Shown in pieces: positions 44,955 through 55,471 of a stretch of 64,000 nucleotides of DNA. Numbering within the stretch: position 1 is the stretch's first letter; each line of letters begins with the position of its first letter. The stretch spans positions 186,001 to 250,000 of the forward strand of contig NZ_JACHOQ010000003.1 of the NCBI RefSeq assembly GCF_014199955.1, in the 5' to 3' direction. The notes beneath the pieces were generated by a model. It had not been told where the DNA came from, ran no database searches, and worked only from the letters and a program-made list of their open reading frames with translations. A program made the translations under genes and the position numbers. This DNA comes from Brevundimonas aurantiaca (GTDB lineage: Bacteria; Pseudomonadota; Alphaproteobacteria; Caulobacterales; Caulobacteraceae).

Positions 44955-46484
44955 ATGTCCGACACCCCCGCCGGTCTTTTCCTTGGCCAGTCCGACGAAG
45001 GCCAGGACCAGGCCCTTCTGTTCCATCGGGCGAACCGCCACGGCGTGGTCGCCGGGGCGACGGGAACCGGCAAGACGGTGACGCTGCAGATCCTGGCCCA
45101 GGGCTTTTCGGACGCGGGCGTCCCGGTCTTCTGCGCCGATGTGAAGGGCGACCTGTCGGGGATTTCCCAGGTCGGGACGCCGAACGAAAAGCTGCTGGCC
45201 CGCGCCGCCGACATGGGCCTGGCCCTGACCCCGTCCGCGGCGCCCACGGTGTTCTGGGATCTTTATGGTCAAAAGGGCCATCCGATCCGCACGACGGTCT
45301 CCGAGATCGGCCCGGTGCTTATGGCGCGGATGCTGGACCTGAACGAGGTCCAGGAGGGCGTGCTGACGGTGGTCTTCCACGTCGCCGATCAGGAGGGGCT
45401 GCTCCTGTTGGACATCGACGATCTGCGCAGCCTTCTGGCCTATGTCGGGGAGAACGCCGAGCGGATCGGACGCGAGGTCGGCCATGTCGCCCCAGCCTCG
45501 ATCGCCGCCGTTCAACGGGCGATTCTTCAGCTGGAACAGCAGGGGGGCGCGGCCTTCTTCGGCGAGCCGGCCTTGAAGCTGGAGGACGTCATCCGCGTCG
45601 GCCTGGACGGCCGGGGCCAGGTCAATGTGCTGGATTCCACCCGGCTGATGAACAGTCCGCGTCTGTATGCGGCCTTCCTGCTGTGGCTGCTGTCGGAACT
45701 GTTCGAACAGCTGCCGGAGGTCGGGGATCCGGAGAAGCCGCGTCTGGTCTTCTTCTTCGATGAGGCCCACCTGTTGTTCAACGACGCGCCGCGCGCCCTG
45801 CTGGAGAAGGTCGAACAGGTGGTGCGGCTGATCCGGTCCAAGGGGGTCGGCGTCTATTTCGTCACCCAGAATCCGGCCGATATTCCCGACAGCGTCCTGG
45901 CGCAGCTGGGCAATCGCATCCAGCACGCCCTGCGCGCCTATACGCCGTCCGAACAGAAGGGGCTGAAGGCTGCGGCCCAGAGTTTCCGCCCCAACCCCGC
46001 CTTCGACACGGCCGAAGCCATCCAGGCCCTGGGGGTCGGCGAGGCCCTGGTGTCGGTTCTGGACGACAAGGGCGCGCCCACGGTCGTGGCCCGCACAAGG
46101 ATCCGGCCGCCCGCCTCGCGGCTGGGGCCGGCGACCGAGGCCGAACGCGCCGCCGTAATCGCCGCCAGCCCGGTCCAGGGCCGGTATGAGCCGGTCCTGG
46201 ACCGCGAATCCGCTGAAGAAGTCCTCGCCGCCCGCCACGCCGCCGCCGAACGGGAGGCCGAGGTCCAGGCGGATCTCAAGGCCCAAGGCCGGGTCAAGCC
46301 GGGCGCGCAGACCGCCCAGGACCATGACGGGGACGATGTCCGACCGGCGCCGGCGCGGCGCAAGCGAACATCCAATCGGCAGACCCCGATGGAGGCCCTG
46401 ACCAAGTCCGTGCTGCGCACGGCCGGATCGACCCTGACCCGCGAACTGCTGCGCGGCGTTCTGGGAAGCCTGCGTCGGCGTTAG
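44955..46484 (+). CDS. HerA-like ATPase, DUF853/YjgR family
   Basis: 509 residues of a single-domain translocase-like ATPase. Walker A is [18 protein letters not shown] near residue 34. Next come [14 protein letters not shown], then Walker [21 protein letters not shown] and sensor-like [20 protein letters not shown] with [20 protein letters not shown]. The C-terminus is basic and disordered, with an [14 protein letters not shown] stretch. The role of the family is unknown; it does not have the NurA partner here. The ATG at 44955 with GGAG upstream is used rather than a longer frame. Confidence 0.9.
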   Translation: MSDTPAGLFLGQSDEGQDQALLFHRANRHGVVAGATGTGKTVTLQILAQGFSDAGVPVFCADVKGDLSGISQVGTPNEKLLARAADMGLALTPSAAPTVFWDLYGQKGHPIRTTVSEIGPVLMARMLDLNEVQEGVLTVVFHVADQEGLLLLDIDDLRSLLAYVGENAERIGREVGHVAPASIAAVQRAILQLEQQGGAAFFGEPALKLEDVIRVGLDGRGQVNVLDSTRLMNSPRLYAAFLLWLLSELFEQLPEVGDPEKPRLVFFFDEAHLLFNDAPRALLEKVEQVVRLIRSKGVGVYFVTQNPADIPDSVLAQLGNRIQHALRAYTPSEQKGLKAAAQSFRPNPAFDTAEAIQALGVGEALVSVLDDKGAPTVVARTRIRPPASRLGPATEAERAAVIAASPVQGRYEPVLDRESAEEVLAARHAAAEREAEVQADLKAQGRVKPGAQTAQDHDGDDVRPAPARRKRTSNRQTPMEALTKSVLRTAGSTLTRELLRGVLGSLRRR

Positions 46485-46529
46485 CGTTTAAGACTTGCAA
46501 GCCGTCGGCGTCGTGCGCATCTCCGGCCC

Positions 46530-47090
46530 ATGTTCATCCAGACCGAGCCCACGCCCAATCCCAATGCGTTGAAGTTCCTGCCCGGCCGGGAGGTCTCGCC
46601 GTCGGCCACGCTGGAATACCGGACGATCGACGAGGCGACCGCCTCGCCGCTCGCCGAAGCCCTGTTCGAGCTGGAGGGGGTGGAGGCCGTCCTGTTCGGC
46701 GCCGATCATGTTTCCGTCGTCCGCAGCGTTTCCGGGCCGGACTGGTCGGAGATGAAGGCGCCGATCCTGGGCGTCATCATGGACCATTTCGTCTCGGGCG
46801 CGCCCCTGACGCGCGGCCAGGCCGCCGATGTCGATCAGCACGCCGAGGCCGACAGCGAGATCGTCGCCGAGATCAAGGCCCTGCTGGACAGCCGCATCCG
46901 CCCGGCGGTGGCCCAGGACGGCGGCGACATCCTGTTCGATTCCTTCGACGAGGCCACCGGCGTCCTGTCCTTGCGGATGCGCGGCGCCTGTTCGGGTTGT
47001 CCGTCGTCCTCCGCCACCCTGAAGGCGGGGGTCGAACAGATGATGCGCCACTATGTGCCTGAGGTGACGCGGGTCGAGCAGACGATCTAG
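46530..47090 (+). CDS. NifU-family iron-sulfur scaffold protein
   Basis: 186 residues in two domains. The N-terminal Nfu domain (1-90) begins MFIQTEPTPNPNALKFLPGR. The C-terminal NifU domain (about 105-175) contains IRPAVAQDGGDILFDSFDEA and the cluster-binding RGACSGCPSSSATLK with a CxxC. It delivers [Fe-S] clusters to client enzymes, as mitochondrial NFU1 does. It is a single unit 45 bases past the HerA-like gene. Confidence 0.94.
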   Translation: MFIQTEPTPNPNALKFLPGREVSPSATLEYRTIDEATASPLAEALFELEGVEAVLFGADHVSVVRSVSGPDWSEMKAPILGVIMDHFVSGAPLTRGQAADVDQHAEADSEIVAEIKALLDSRIRPAVAQDGGDILFDSFDEATGVLSLRMRGACSGCPSSSATLKAGVEQMMRHYVPEVTRVEQTI

Positions 47091-47148
47091 GGCGATCCCG
47101 CTTTAAATTATCGCCAGACGTGCAAGGAGGCGCCATCTTTAACTTCTG

Positions 47149-47730
47149 ATGGCGCGCTTCGTCCCTGATCCTCATGTTCTCCGTCTCGGCGAGGCCCTCG
47201 CCGCCCTGCGTCGCCAACGCGGCCTGTCCCAGGCCGAGGCCGGCGCTCGACTGGAGATGACCAGCCAGGGTTGGGGCCTGTACGAGGCCGGTCGTCGGCC
47301 GGGCCTGTTTCGGCCTGATGTCCAGCGGCGTTTGACCGGCGCCCTGGATTCCACGCCCGAGGCCCTGGCTCTGCTGGCGGCCGGAGGCCCGGACGCGGCG
47401 GCGACCGGTCCGGCGGCCGGTCTCGAAGCGCGGGGTCGCGCCTTCTCCGGCGCGTCCATCCCTCAGACCCATCGCCTTGAAGTGACTGACGACGCCCTGT
47501 CGCCCTGGGCCGACCGCGGCGTCGTTCTGGACTATCGTCCGGGTCAGCCGCGATCGGGGCAGGGCTGCGTAATCCTGACGACCGACGGTCAGCGGCTGGC
47601 GCGCATTTTTGATCGCTCGGCCGCCGACGGCCTGCACGTGCGGGGCGTCGGCGGTCTGGAAGGGAAGGAAGTCATAGATCACAGCCGGGTGGCGCAGCTC
47701 TGCTTGGTCACGGCGCGCCACGAGCAATGA
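47149..47730 (+). CDS. XRE-family regulator with S24-like C-terminus
   Basis: 193 residues. Residues 10-70 form a Cro/CI-type helix-turn-helix (LGEALAALRRQRGLSQAEAG, LEMTSQGWGLYEAGRRPG). The rest (about 100-185) has a LexA/CI-like beta-rich shape (VTDDALSPWADRGVVLDYRP, GCVILTTDGQRLARIF) but no clear Ser-Lys cleavage dyad, so it may sense a ligand or only dimerise. It is followed by a second XRE gene after 45 bases. No phage genes surround it. Confidence 0.72.
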   Translation: MARFVPDPHVLRLGEALAALRRQRGLSQAEAGARLEMTSQGWGLYEAGRRPGLFRPDVQRRLTGALDSTPEALALLAAGGPDAAATGPAAGLEARGRAFSGASIPQTHRLEVTDDALSPWADRGVVLDYRPGQPRSGQGCVILTTDGQRLARIFDRSAADGLHVRGVGGLEGKEVIDHSRVAQLCLVTARHEQ

Positions 47731-47775
47731 AACGAAAAGGTTGCATACCCGGACAGGTTGCGCCATCTTCGAGCC

Positions 47776-48183
47776 ATGAACAGCCGCCCCGCCGCTCCCC
47801 GTCGGAACGCCCGCTCAGTCGAGGCTGTGGACCTGCATGTGGGCGCGCGGATCGCCGCTCGGCGTCAGGCCCTGGGCCTGTCTCAGACGGCGCTGGGGGA
47901 GATGGTGGGGGTCAGCTGCCAGCAGGTGCAGAAGTACGAAGGCGGGCAGAACCGGATATCGGCCGCCCGGCTGCACAATCTGGCGATCGCCCTGTCCATG
48001 CCGATCAGCGCCTTTTTTCCGGCGCGGGCGGAGGCCGGCGAGCCGACCGACCTCTCGATCATGCGGACCCTGGCCGCCACGCCGGAAGGCCTGGCCATGG
48101 CCGCCGGCTTCGCCGCCACTGAGGACCGTTCCGTAAGACAGGCCCTGACGCAGCTGGTCGAGGTTCTGTCGCGCGCGGCCTAG
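47776..48183 (+). CDS. XRE-family transcriptional regulator
   Basis: 135 residues. The helix-turn-helix domain at about 15-75 reads VDLHVGARIAARRQALGLSQ, then VGVSCQQVQKYEGGQNRISA and LHNLAIALSMPISAFF. The C-terminal half is a short helical dimer region. It belongs to the same small-XRE type as the gene at 54509 (VDIHVGRRV, VSFQQVQKYEKGTNRVSA), a group common in Caulobacterales. The ATG at 47776 replaces a TTG 18 bases upstream; its ribosome site is weak. Targets are unknown. Confidence 0.85.
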   Translation: MNSRPAAPRRNARSVEAVDLHVGARIAARRQALGLSQTALGEMVGVSCQQVQKYEGGQNRISAARLHNLAIALSMPISAFFPARAEAGEPTDLSIMRTLAATPEGLAMAAGFAATEDRSVRQALTQLVEVLSRAA

Positions 48184-48291
48184 GAGACGCGGCCTGACGC
48201 GCGGTCTTACGCGCGGCCTGGGCGGCGGCCGAGGGCGGGTTGAGGCCGCAAAGCGATTTCCCATCGGCCTGTCAGCCTCTAGAAGGCCGGC

Positions 48292-48972
48292 ATGAGACTC
48301 TTGGTCATTGATACGGCGCTGGGCGCCTGTACGGCGGCGGTTTTTGAGGACGACCGGCCCCTGTCGGTGCGGTTCGAACCGATGGCCAAGGGCCACCAGG
48401 AAAGGCTGGGCGGTCTGGTGCGCGACGTCATGACCGAGGCGGGGGGCGGTTTCGATCGTCTTGATCGGATCGGCGTCACGGTCGGGCCGGGCTCCTTCAC
48501 CGGTTTGAGAGTGGGCCTGGCCTTCGCCCAGGGTCTGGGCGCCGCCCTGGGGCGGCCGGTCGTGGGGGTGTCCACGCTGGACGCCCTGGCTGATCCCCTG
48601 GCGACGGCGGGCGTCCCGGTCGCGGCCCTGATCGACGCCCGGCGGGGTCAGGTCTACGCCAAATTCTTCTCGGACGGCCGGACCCTCGGCCCGGAAGAGG
48701 CCCTGCCCCTGGAGGCGGCCGCAGACCGCATCGCCGCTCTGGGGACGAAGGTTCAGGCGGTCGGCAGCGGGGCCGGTCTTCTGAACGAAGCCTATCCTGA
48801 GCTGAGCCTGGCCTCGGCCGATCCGGTGGTCGCCCCCGCGCCGACGGCCTTGGCGCGGCTGACCCGGTCGGCCGATCCCGCCGCCCATCCGCCCCGGCCC
48901 CTGTATCTGCGCGCGCCCGATGCGGCGCCGCCCACCCGTCTGCCGGGACAGCCCCGCCAGACCGCGCCATGA
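48292..48972 (+). CDS. tsaB: tRNA threonylcarbamoyladenosine biosynthesis protein TsaB
   Basis: 226 residues of the ASKHA fold; a non-catalytic partner of TsaD and TsaE in making t6A37. It begins MRLLVIDTALGACTAAVFED and has HQERLGGLVRDVMTEAGGGF, then VTVGPGSFTGLRVGLAFAQG and PVVGVSTLDALA, all family marks. The last 20 residues are Pro/Arg-rich. It overlaps rimI by four bases (ATGA), the usual tsaB-rimI order. Confidence 0.95.
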   Translation: MRLLVIDTALGACTAAVFEDDRPLSVRFEPMAKGHQERLGGLVRDVMTEAGGGFDRLDRIGVTVGPGSFTGLRVGLAFAQGLGAALGRPVVGVSTLDALADPLATAGVPVAALIDARRGQVYAKFFSDGRTLGPEEALPLEAAADRIAALGTKVQAVGSGAGLLNEAYPELSLASADPVVAPAPTALARLTRSADPAAHPPRPLYLRAPDAAPPTRLPGQPRQTAP

Positions 48973-49412
48973 TCCGTCCCGATCCCGCCGCCTTGGCCGC
49001 CGTGCATGCGCGAGCCTTTCCGGCGCCCTGGAGCCGGGACGAGTTCGCCGCCCTCCTGGCCCAGCCCGGCGTCTTGGCGGTGGTCGAACCGGACGGCTTC
49101 ATCCTGATCCGGATCGTGCTGGATGAGGCCGAGATCCTGACCCTGGCGGTGCGGCCCGAGGCGCGGCGGGCCGGCCTAGGCGGGAGACTGGTCGGTCAGG
49201 CGGCCGTCGCCGCCGCCCAGGCCGGGGCCGTGCGCCTGTTTCTGGAGGTGGCCGAGGACAATGCGGCCGCCCGCGCCCTTTACGACCGCGCCGGCTTCCG
49301 CCCGATCGGGCGACGCAAGGCCTATTATGCGCGGCCCGACGGCGGTCGAACCGACGCCCTGGTGCTGGGACGCGATCTTGCGATGAATCCGGACACGGCG
49401 CCGCTTCCCTGA
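48969..49412 (+). CDS. rimI: Ribosomal-protein-alanine N-acetyltransferase RimI
   Basis: 147 residues of GNAT fold. The pattern is HARAFPAPWSRDEFAALLAQ at the N-terminus, then LTLAVRPEARRAGLGGRLVG (acetyl-CoA loop) and LFLEVAEDNAAARALYDRAG followed by FRPIGRRKAYY. It acetylates the N-terminal Ala of S18. It directly follows tsaB and precedes fur by 27 bases, so the three may share a promoter. Confidence 0.92.
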   Translation: MIRPDPAALAAVHARAFPAPWSRDEFAALLAQPGVLAVVEPDGFILIRIVLDEAEILTLAVRPEARRAGLGGRLVGQAAVAAAQAGAVRLFLEVAEDNAAARALYDRAGFRPIGRRKAYYARPDGGRTDALVLGRDLAMNPDTAPLP

Positions 49413-49439
49413 AGCGGCCTGAGCCCCTATTCTAGGCCT

Positions 49440-49925
49440 ATGGACCGGATTGAAAAACTCTGCGCCGACCGCGGCATGCGTATGACCGAACAGCGCCGGG
49501 TGATCGCCCGGGTGCTCTCCTCGGCGGAAGACCACCCCGATGTGGAGGAGCTGTACCGCCGCGCCTCCTCGATCGACCCGCATATTTCGATCGCCACCGT
49601 CTATCGCACCGTGCGCCTGTTCGAAGAGGCGGGCGTGGTCGAGAAGCACGACTTCGGCGACGGCCGCAGCCGCTATGAAGAGGCCGGCGACGACCATCAC
49701 GATCACTTGATCGACACCAAGACCGGCGAGGTGATCGAATTCTTCGACGCCGAGATCGAAAAGCTGAAGTCCGAGATCGCCGAACGGCTGGGGTTCGAAC
49801 TGATCGGCCACAAGCTGGAGCTTTACGGCGTCCCGATCGACGGCGCCGAACCGTCCAAGCGTGAAGGGCTCATCTTCAAACGCCATGCCGCGCGCGTGGC
49901 GCCCGAAGACGTGGATGCGGGCTGA
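49440..49925 (+). CDS. fur: Ferric uptake regulator family protein Fur
   Basis: A metal-dependent repressor (161 residues). The winged helix (1-85) begins [20 protein letters not shown] and includes [19 protein letters not shown]. The metal-binding domain has [20 protein letters not shown] and [20 protein letters not shown]. The CxxC zinc-site pair found in E. coli Fur is absent, as is common in alphaproteobacterial Fur/Mur proteins, so iron versus manganese sensing is open. It lies between rimI and miaB. Confidence 0.92.
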   Translation: MDRIEKLCADRGMRMTEQRRVIARVLSSAEDHPDVEELYRRASSIDPHISIATVYRTVRLFEEAGVVEKHDFGDGRSRYEEAGDDHHDHLIDTKTGEVIEFFDAEIEKLKSEIAERLGFELIGHKLELYGVPIDGAEPSKREGLIFKRHAARVAPEDVDAG

Positions 49926-49969
49926 AACCCGGTCTTGTCCTCGCCGGTGCGGGCGATCATAAGCCCGAC

Positions 49970-51384
<1,415 letters not shown>

Positions 51385-51385
<1 letters not shown>

Positions 51386-52371
51386 TGGCGAGAGAGTCCG
51401 AGTTCGTTCCCCTGAATGACGCCGAACTGAGGGCGGTGATCGGACCCAACAGCCGTCACGTCGCCCTGATCGAGGACGCCTTCAAGGTTCTGGTCGAGGC
51501 GCCGGGCGGCGGGGTCTCCGTCAACGGGGGCATGCGCGATCGGGCCGACGCCCGCCGCGTGATCGAGGATCTGGCCAAGCGCGCCGCCTTGGGCGCCGAG
51601 GTCACAGAGGCCGACGTACGCGCCGCCCTGGGTCAGGCGCGGGGCGGCAAGGGCGCGCCGGGTCTGGCGGCGGCGGGCGTCTCCCTGCCCGGCGGCAAGC
51701 GCGGCGCCATCGTGCCCAAGACCAAGGCCCAGGCCGCCTATGTCGACATGCTGGGCCGGTGCGAGCTCAGCTTCGGGGTCGGCCCGGCCGGCACGGGCAA
51801 GACCTTCCTGGCGGCCGCCTACGGCGCCTCCCTGCTGCGGCGCGGCCAGGTGGACCGGCTGGTCATCACCCGCCCGGCGGTCGAGGCGGGCGAGAAGCTG
51901 GGCTTTCTGCCCGGCGACCTGAACGAAAAGGTCGATCCCTATCTGGCCCCAATCTGGGAGGCGCTGAACGACATTCTCGGCGCCGAGGACGTGCAGCGCC
52001 GTCGCGACAAGGGCGAGATCGAGGCCGCCCCCATCGCCTTCATGCGCGGCCGCACCCTCAGCCACGCCTTCGTCATCGTCGACGAGGCCCAGAACACCTC
52101 GCGTCTGCAGATGAAGATGGTCCTGACGCGTCTCGGCGAGGGGGCGCGGATGGTGGTGACGGGCGACCCGTCCCAGATCGACCTGCTGAACCCCCGCGAT
52201 TCCGGCCTGGCCCATGCCCTGCGGATCCTGGACGGGGTCCAGGGCGTCGGCATCCTGAGGTTCGCGGCCGAGGACGTGGTGCGCCACGCCATGGTCGAGC
52301 GGATCGTGCGCGCCTATGACGCCGACGCCGCCCGGTCCCGACCGACCCCGGACCTTGAAGACGCCGAATGA
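51385..52371 (+). CDS. ybeZ: PhoH-family ATPase (YbeZ)
   Basis: 328 residues. The PhoH ATPase core has Walker A GVGPAGTGKTFLAAAYGASL (near 130) and the neighbouring VITRPAVEAGEKLGFLPGDL, then Walker B HAFVIVDEAQNTSRLQMKM and MVVTGDPSQIDL. The N-terminal part (1-110) is a KH-like lead. It uses a GTG start that shares a base with the miaB stop. YbeZ works with YbeY in RNA processing and late 16S maturation, and the two genes overlap here as ATGA. Confidence 0.94.
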
Positions 52372-52829
52372 TCGACATCGAAATCGAGGCCGAGGCCTGG
52401 AGCGCCGCCCTGCCTGACGCGGAAGCCGTGGCGGAACGGGCCGCAGCGGCGGCCCTGGGCGCCGTGGCGGGCGACGTCGTCGTCCTGCTGACCGACGACG
52501 AGGCTGTGCGGGCGCTGAACGCCCGATTCCGAGACAAGGACAAGCCGACCAATGTCCTGTCCTTTCCCGCGCCCGAGAACGCCGCGCCCCACCTGGGCGA
52601 CATCGTCCTGGCCTATGGCGTCTGCGCGACCGAGGCGAACGTTCAGGGCAAGAGCCTGTCGGACCATCTGAGCCATCTGGTCGTCCATGGGGTGCTGCAC
52701 CTGTTGGGCCGCGATCACGAGGACGAGGCCGAGGCCGAGGCGATGGAGGCCGAGGAGCGCGAGATCCTGGCCGAACTGGGCGTCGCTGACCCCTATGCCG
52801 CGGATGTCTCTGTAGAGGGGCAGGACTGA
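52368..52829 (+). CDS. ybeY: Endoribonuclease YbeY
   Basis: A zinc-dependent RNase of 16S rRNA maturation and ribosome quality control (153 residues). The metal motif is HLVVHGVLHLLGRDHEDEAE (HxxxHxxxxxH). Before it lie ALNARFRDKDKPTNVLSFP and HLGDIVLAYGVC, which are conserved. It overlaps ybeZ by four bases and is followed after four bases by lnt; the corC gene that often sits between these two is missing. Confidence 0.95.
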   Translation: MIDIEIEAEAWSAALPDAEAVAERAAAAALGAVAGDVVVLLTDDEAVRALNARFRDKDKPTNVLSFPAPENAAPHLGDIVLAYGVCATEANVQGKSLSDHLSHLVVHGVLHLLGRDHEDEAEAEAMEAEEREILAELGVADPYAADVSVEGQD

Positions 52830-52833
52830 CACT

Positions 52834-54486
52834 ATGTTTCCCGACGCCGCGCTCGACCGTTTCGCCGCCCGCGTTCGCGCCCTTCCCGAGAAGCGTCGCG
52901 CCTGGACCTGGCGTCTGATCCGCATCGGTCTGGCCTTGTCGGCCGGGGCGGGGACGGCCCTGGCCCATCCGCCGTTCGGGGTGCTGGTCGGCCTCCTGGG
53001 CTATCCGCTGCTGATGATCCTGTCGGAACGGTCGGACACCCCGCGCGGCGCCTTCTGGATGGGGTGGCTGGCGGGCTTCGCCTATTTCTTCATCGGCTGC
53101 TGGTGGGTGGCGGAGGCCTTCTTCGTCAATCCGGAACAGGCCTGGATGGCGCCCTTCGCCGCCAGCCTGCTGCCGGCGGGCCTGGGGCTCTTCTGGGGCG
53201 TCGCCTGCGCCCTCTATCGCCGGTTCGCACCCATAGGCGTCGTTCGGGTTCTGTTGTTCGCCGCCCTGTTCTGCGCCGCCGAATGGCTGCGCGGCCATGT
53301 GCTGACCGGCTTTCCCTGGAACCCGGCTGGCGCGACCTGGCGGGCGGGCGGGGGCATGTCCCAGTTCGCCTCGGTGGTCGGGGTCTATGGATTGAGTCTG
53401 GTCACGGTTGCGGCGACTGCGGCCCTCGCGCCCCCGATCGGCCCCGGCGCGGCGCGCAGCCGTCTGATTTCGGCCGGACTGGGCGTTCTGGCCTTGGCCG
53501 CCATCGGCCTCTTCGGCGCCGTGCGCCTGGCCCAGGCCGAGTTGCGGTTCACCGACACCGTGGTTCGCCTGGTCCAGGCCGACGTCAAACAGGAAACCAA
53601 GTGGTCGCCCGAGGCCTATCGCTCCATCGTCGATCGCTACGTCGCCCTGACGAGACAGCCGGCCGCCCGAACGCCCGACGTGGTGGTCTGGCCCGAGGGC
53701 GCCCTGCCGGCCTCGGCCAATGACGTCTTCGCCTCGGCGGATGCGGCCGCCATCGCCGGCGCCGTGCGGCCGGGGCAAACCTTGATGATGGGGCTGGCGC
53801 GGGGCGAACCTGATCCAACGGCCCCAGAGGGCGCCCGCTATTACAACAGCCTGTTCGCCCTGGTGGACGAAGGCGGGCCGGGCCTGCGGATCGCCGCCGT
53901 CTATGACAAGCATCGGCTGGTGCCGTTCGGCGAGTATCTGCCGCTGGGTTCGATCATGACGGCCGTCGGGCTTCGCAGCCTGGTTCACATGCCGAGCGAT
54001 TTCTCCGCCGGGCCCATTCCTGCGCCCATCCGCGTTCCGGGCGTTCCGCCGGTCCAGCCGCTGATCTGTTATGAAAGCCTTTATCCCGGCTTCACGCCCG
54101 GCGCGGACGGGCGTCCCGACTGGATCGTCAACGCCTCGAACGACGCCTGGTTCGGCGCGACCTCCGGGCCGCGCCAGCATTTGAACCTGGCCAGCTATCG
54201 CGCCATCGAGACCGGCCTGCCCATCGCGCGAGCCACGCCGACGGGTATCTCGGCCATGATCGATCCCTGGGGCCGGATCGTTCAGAATCAAAGGCTTGAT
54301 CCCGGCGTCGCCGGGGTGATCGATGCGCCCTTGCCGCGCCCGACGGCGGTGACCCCCTACGGCCGATGGGGCGACGCGTTCTTTTTCGCGGGTCTTCTGG
54401 CCGCCCTGGCGATTTCCCTTTTCGCCGGCCGCCGTCCCGGCTTGTGGCCGTTGACCTCTCCCACTAGGCTTCGCCTTAGGGGCTGA
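52834..54486 (+). CDS. lnt: Apolipoprotein N-acyltransferase
   Basis: Adds the third acyl chain to lipoproteins at the inner membrane (550 residues). About seven membrane helices fill the N-terminal 220 residues (ALAHPPFGVLVGLLGYPLLM, FCAAEWLRGHVLTGFPWNPA). The periplasmic nitrilase domain carries the catalytic triad: Glu in VVVWPEGALP, Lys in YDKHRLVPFGEYLP and Cys in LICYESLYPGF. A last helix lies near the end (FFFAGLLAALAISLFAGRRP). It serves lptE, mltA and the DUF3576 lipoprotein made from this same window. Confidence 0.95.
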   Translation: MFPDAALDRFAARVRALPEKRRAWTWRLIRIGLALSAGAGTALAHPPFGVLVGLLGYPLLMILSERSDTPRGAFWMGWLAGFAYFFIGCWWVAEAFFVNPEQAWMAPFAASLLPAGLGLFWGVACALYRRFAPIGVVRVLLFAALFCAAEWLRGHVLTGFPWNPAGATWRAGGGMSQFASVVGVYGLSLVTVAATAALAPPIGPGAARSRLISAGLGVLALAAIGLFGAVRLAQAELRFTDTVVRLVQADVKQETKWSPEAYRSIVDRYVALTRQPAARTPDVVVWPEGALPASANDVFASADAAAIAGAVRPGQTLMMGLARGEPDPTAPEGARYYNSLFALVDEGGPGLRIAAVYDKHRLVPFGEYLPLGSIMTAVGLRSLVHMPSDFSAGPIPAPIRVPGVPPVQPLICYESLYPGFTPGADGRPDWIVNASNDAWFGATSGPRQHLNLASYRAIETGLPIARATPTGISAMIDPWGRIVQNQRLDPGVAGVIDAPLPRPTAVTPYGRWGDAFFFAGLLAALAISLFAGRRPGLWPLTSPTRLRLRG

Positions 54487-54508
54487 CAGCGGGACGAGGG
54501 GAATCGGG

Positions 54509-54922
54509 ATGGCGCGCGAAAAACTCGAGGAGCCCCATCCCGTCGATATCCACGTCGGCCGCCGCGTTCAGGAGAAGCGTCTGGGCCTGGGTTTGACCCA
54601 AAGCGCCCTGGCGCGCGCCTTGGGCGTCAGTTTCCAGCAGGTTCAGAAGTACGAGAAGGGCACGAACCGCGTCTCGGCCTCGAAACTGTTCGAAATGGCC
54701 GACTTCATGAAGGTGGAGATTCCCTACTTCTTTTCGGGTTTTCGTGCGGCCCAGGCCGGCGTGGGCGAGGAGGAGGCGCCCGCCTTCGACCACGAGCCCC
54801 GGATGACCAAACACAGTGTCGAGATCGCCCGTCTGGCGCCGCATCTGCCCCTGCGAAATCAGAAGCTGATCCTGGACATGATCCGCGAGATGCTGGGAGA
54901 CGCCGCCGAAAAGCCGAGCTGA
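54509..54922 (+). CDS. XRE-family transcriptional regulator
   Basis: 137 residues. The helix-turn-helix region (about 12-75) reads VDIHVGRRVQEKRLGLGLTQ, then LGVSFQQVQKYEKGTNRVSA and KLFEMADFMKVEIPYFFSGF. The C-terminal half is helical (SVEIARLAPHLPLRNQKLIL). It starts 22 bases after lnt, same strand, as in Caulobacter where a small XRE gene also follows lnt to my recollection. Targets are unknown. It shares type and sequence with the gene at 47776. Confidence 0.88.
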   Translation: MAREKLEEPHPVDIHVGRRVQEKRLGLGLTQSALARALGVSFQQVQKYEKGTNRVSASKLFEMADFMKVEIPYFFSGFRAAQAGVGEEEAPAFDHEPRMTKHSVEIARLAPHLPLRNQKLILDMIREMLGDAAEKPS

Positions 54923-54928
54923 AGGCGG

Positions 54929-55408
54929 TCAGCCCACCGCCGTGATCTCCACCGTCCGGCCCGCCACCACCACCTCGTCGCCGATGCGCCGGCCCAGAAC
55001 GGCGCGGGCCAGCGGCGACACATGGCTGACCGAGCCCTTCGCGGGATCGGCCTCGTCCTCGCCGACGATGCGCCAGGTCTGGGATCGCCCGTCGTCGCGC
55101 TCGATGCGGACCGAGCCCCCGAAACGAACGCGCCCGTCGGTCTCGCCCGGCTCCACCAACTGGGCCGACGCCCTGCGGGCCGACCAGTAGCGCAGATCGC
55201 GGGTGGCGCGGGCCATGGCGGTCCGATCGCTTTCGATCGACCCCTTGATCTGGGCGGCGGCGTAGGCGGCGCGCGCCGAGGCCAGTTCGGCCTCGATTTG
55301 GGCCAGGCCTTCGGCCGTGACCAGATTGGGGTGGGGCGAGATCGGCCGGTCCGCCAGGTCGGCGGCGGTGGCTTCCAGATCTTCTTCTCGGGTGAAGGCG
55401 ACGCTCAT
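54929..55408 (-). CDS. GreA/GreB-family elongation factor-like protein
   Basis: 159 residues. Residues 1-80 make a helical N-terminal part (LVTAEGLAQIEAELASARAA, then ATRDLRYWSARRASAQLVEP) like the Gre coiled coil, and residues 90-158 the C-terminal FKBP-like domain (RFGGSVRIERDDG, GSVSHVSPLARAVLGRRIGD, then EVVVAGRTVEITAV). The acidic tip needed for transcript cleavage is not obvious, so it may bind RNA polymerase without acting as GreA. The ATG at 55408 gives family-like length. It is divergent from the flavoprotein gene. Confidence 0.8.
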   Translation of the reverse strand: MSVAFTREEDLEATAADLADRPISPHPNLVTAEGLAQIEAELASARAAYAAAQIKGSIESDRTAMARATRDLRYWSARRASAQLVEPGETDGRVRFGGSVRIERDDGRSQTWRIVGEDEADPAKGSVSHVSPLARAVLGRRIGDEVVVAGRTVEITAVG

Positions 55409-55471
55409 CGGCCGAACATAACCATCCCGTCCCCTATAGCCAGCGTCGCGGCGAGCGGGCAAAGCGGGGCG

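Noticed and set aside
55022..55471. Long N-terminal extension of the HI0933-type flavoprotein
   Set aside because: It lies antisense to the gre-family gene and lacks a domain; the FAD fold begins right after the ATG at 55472.
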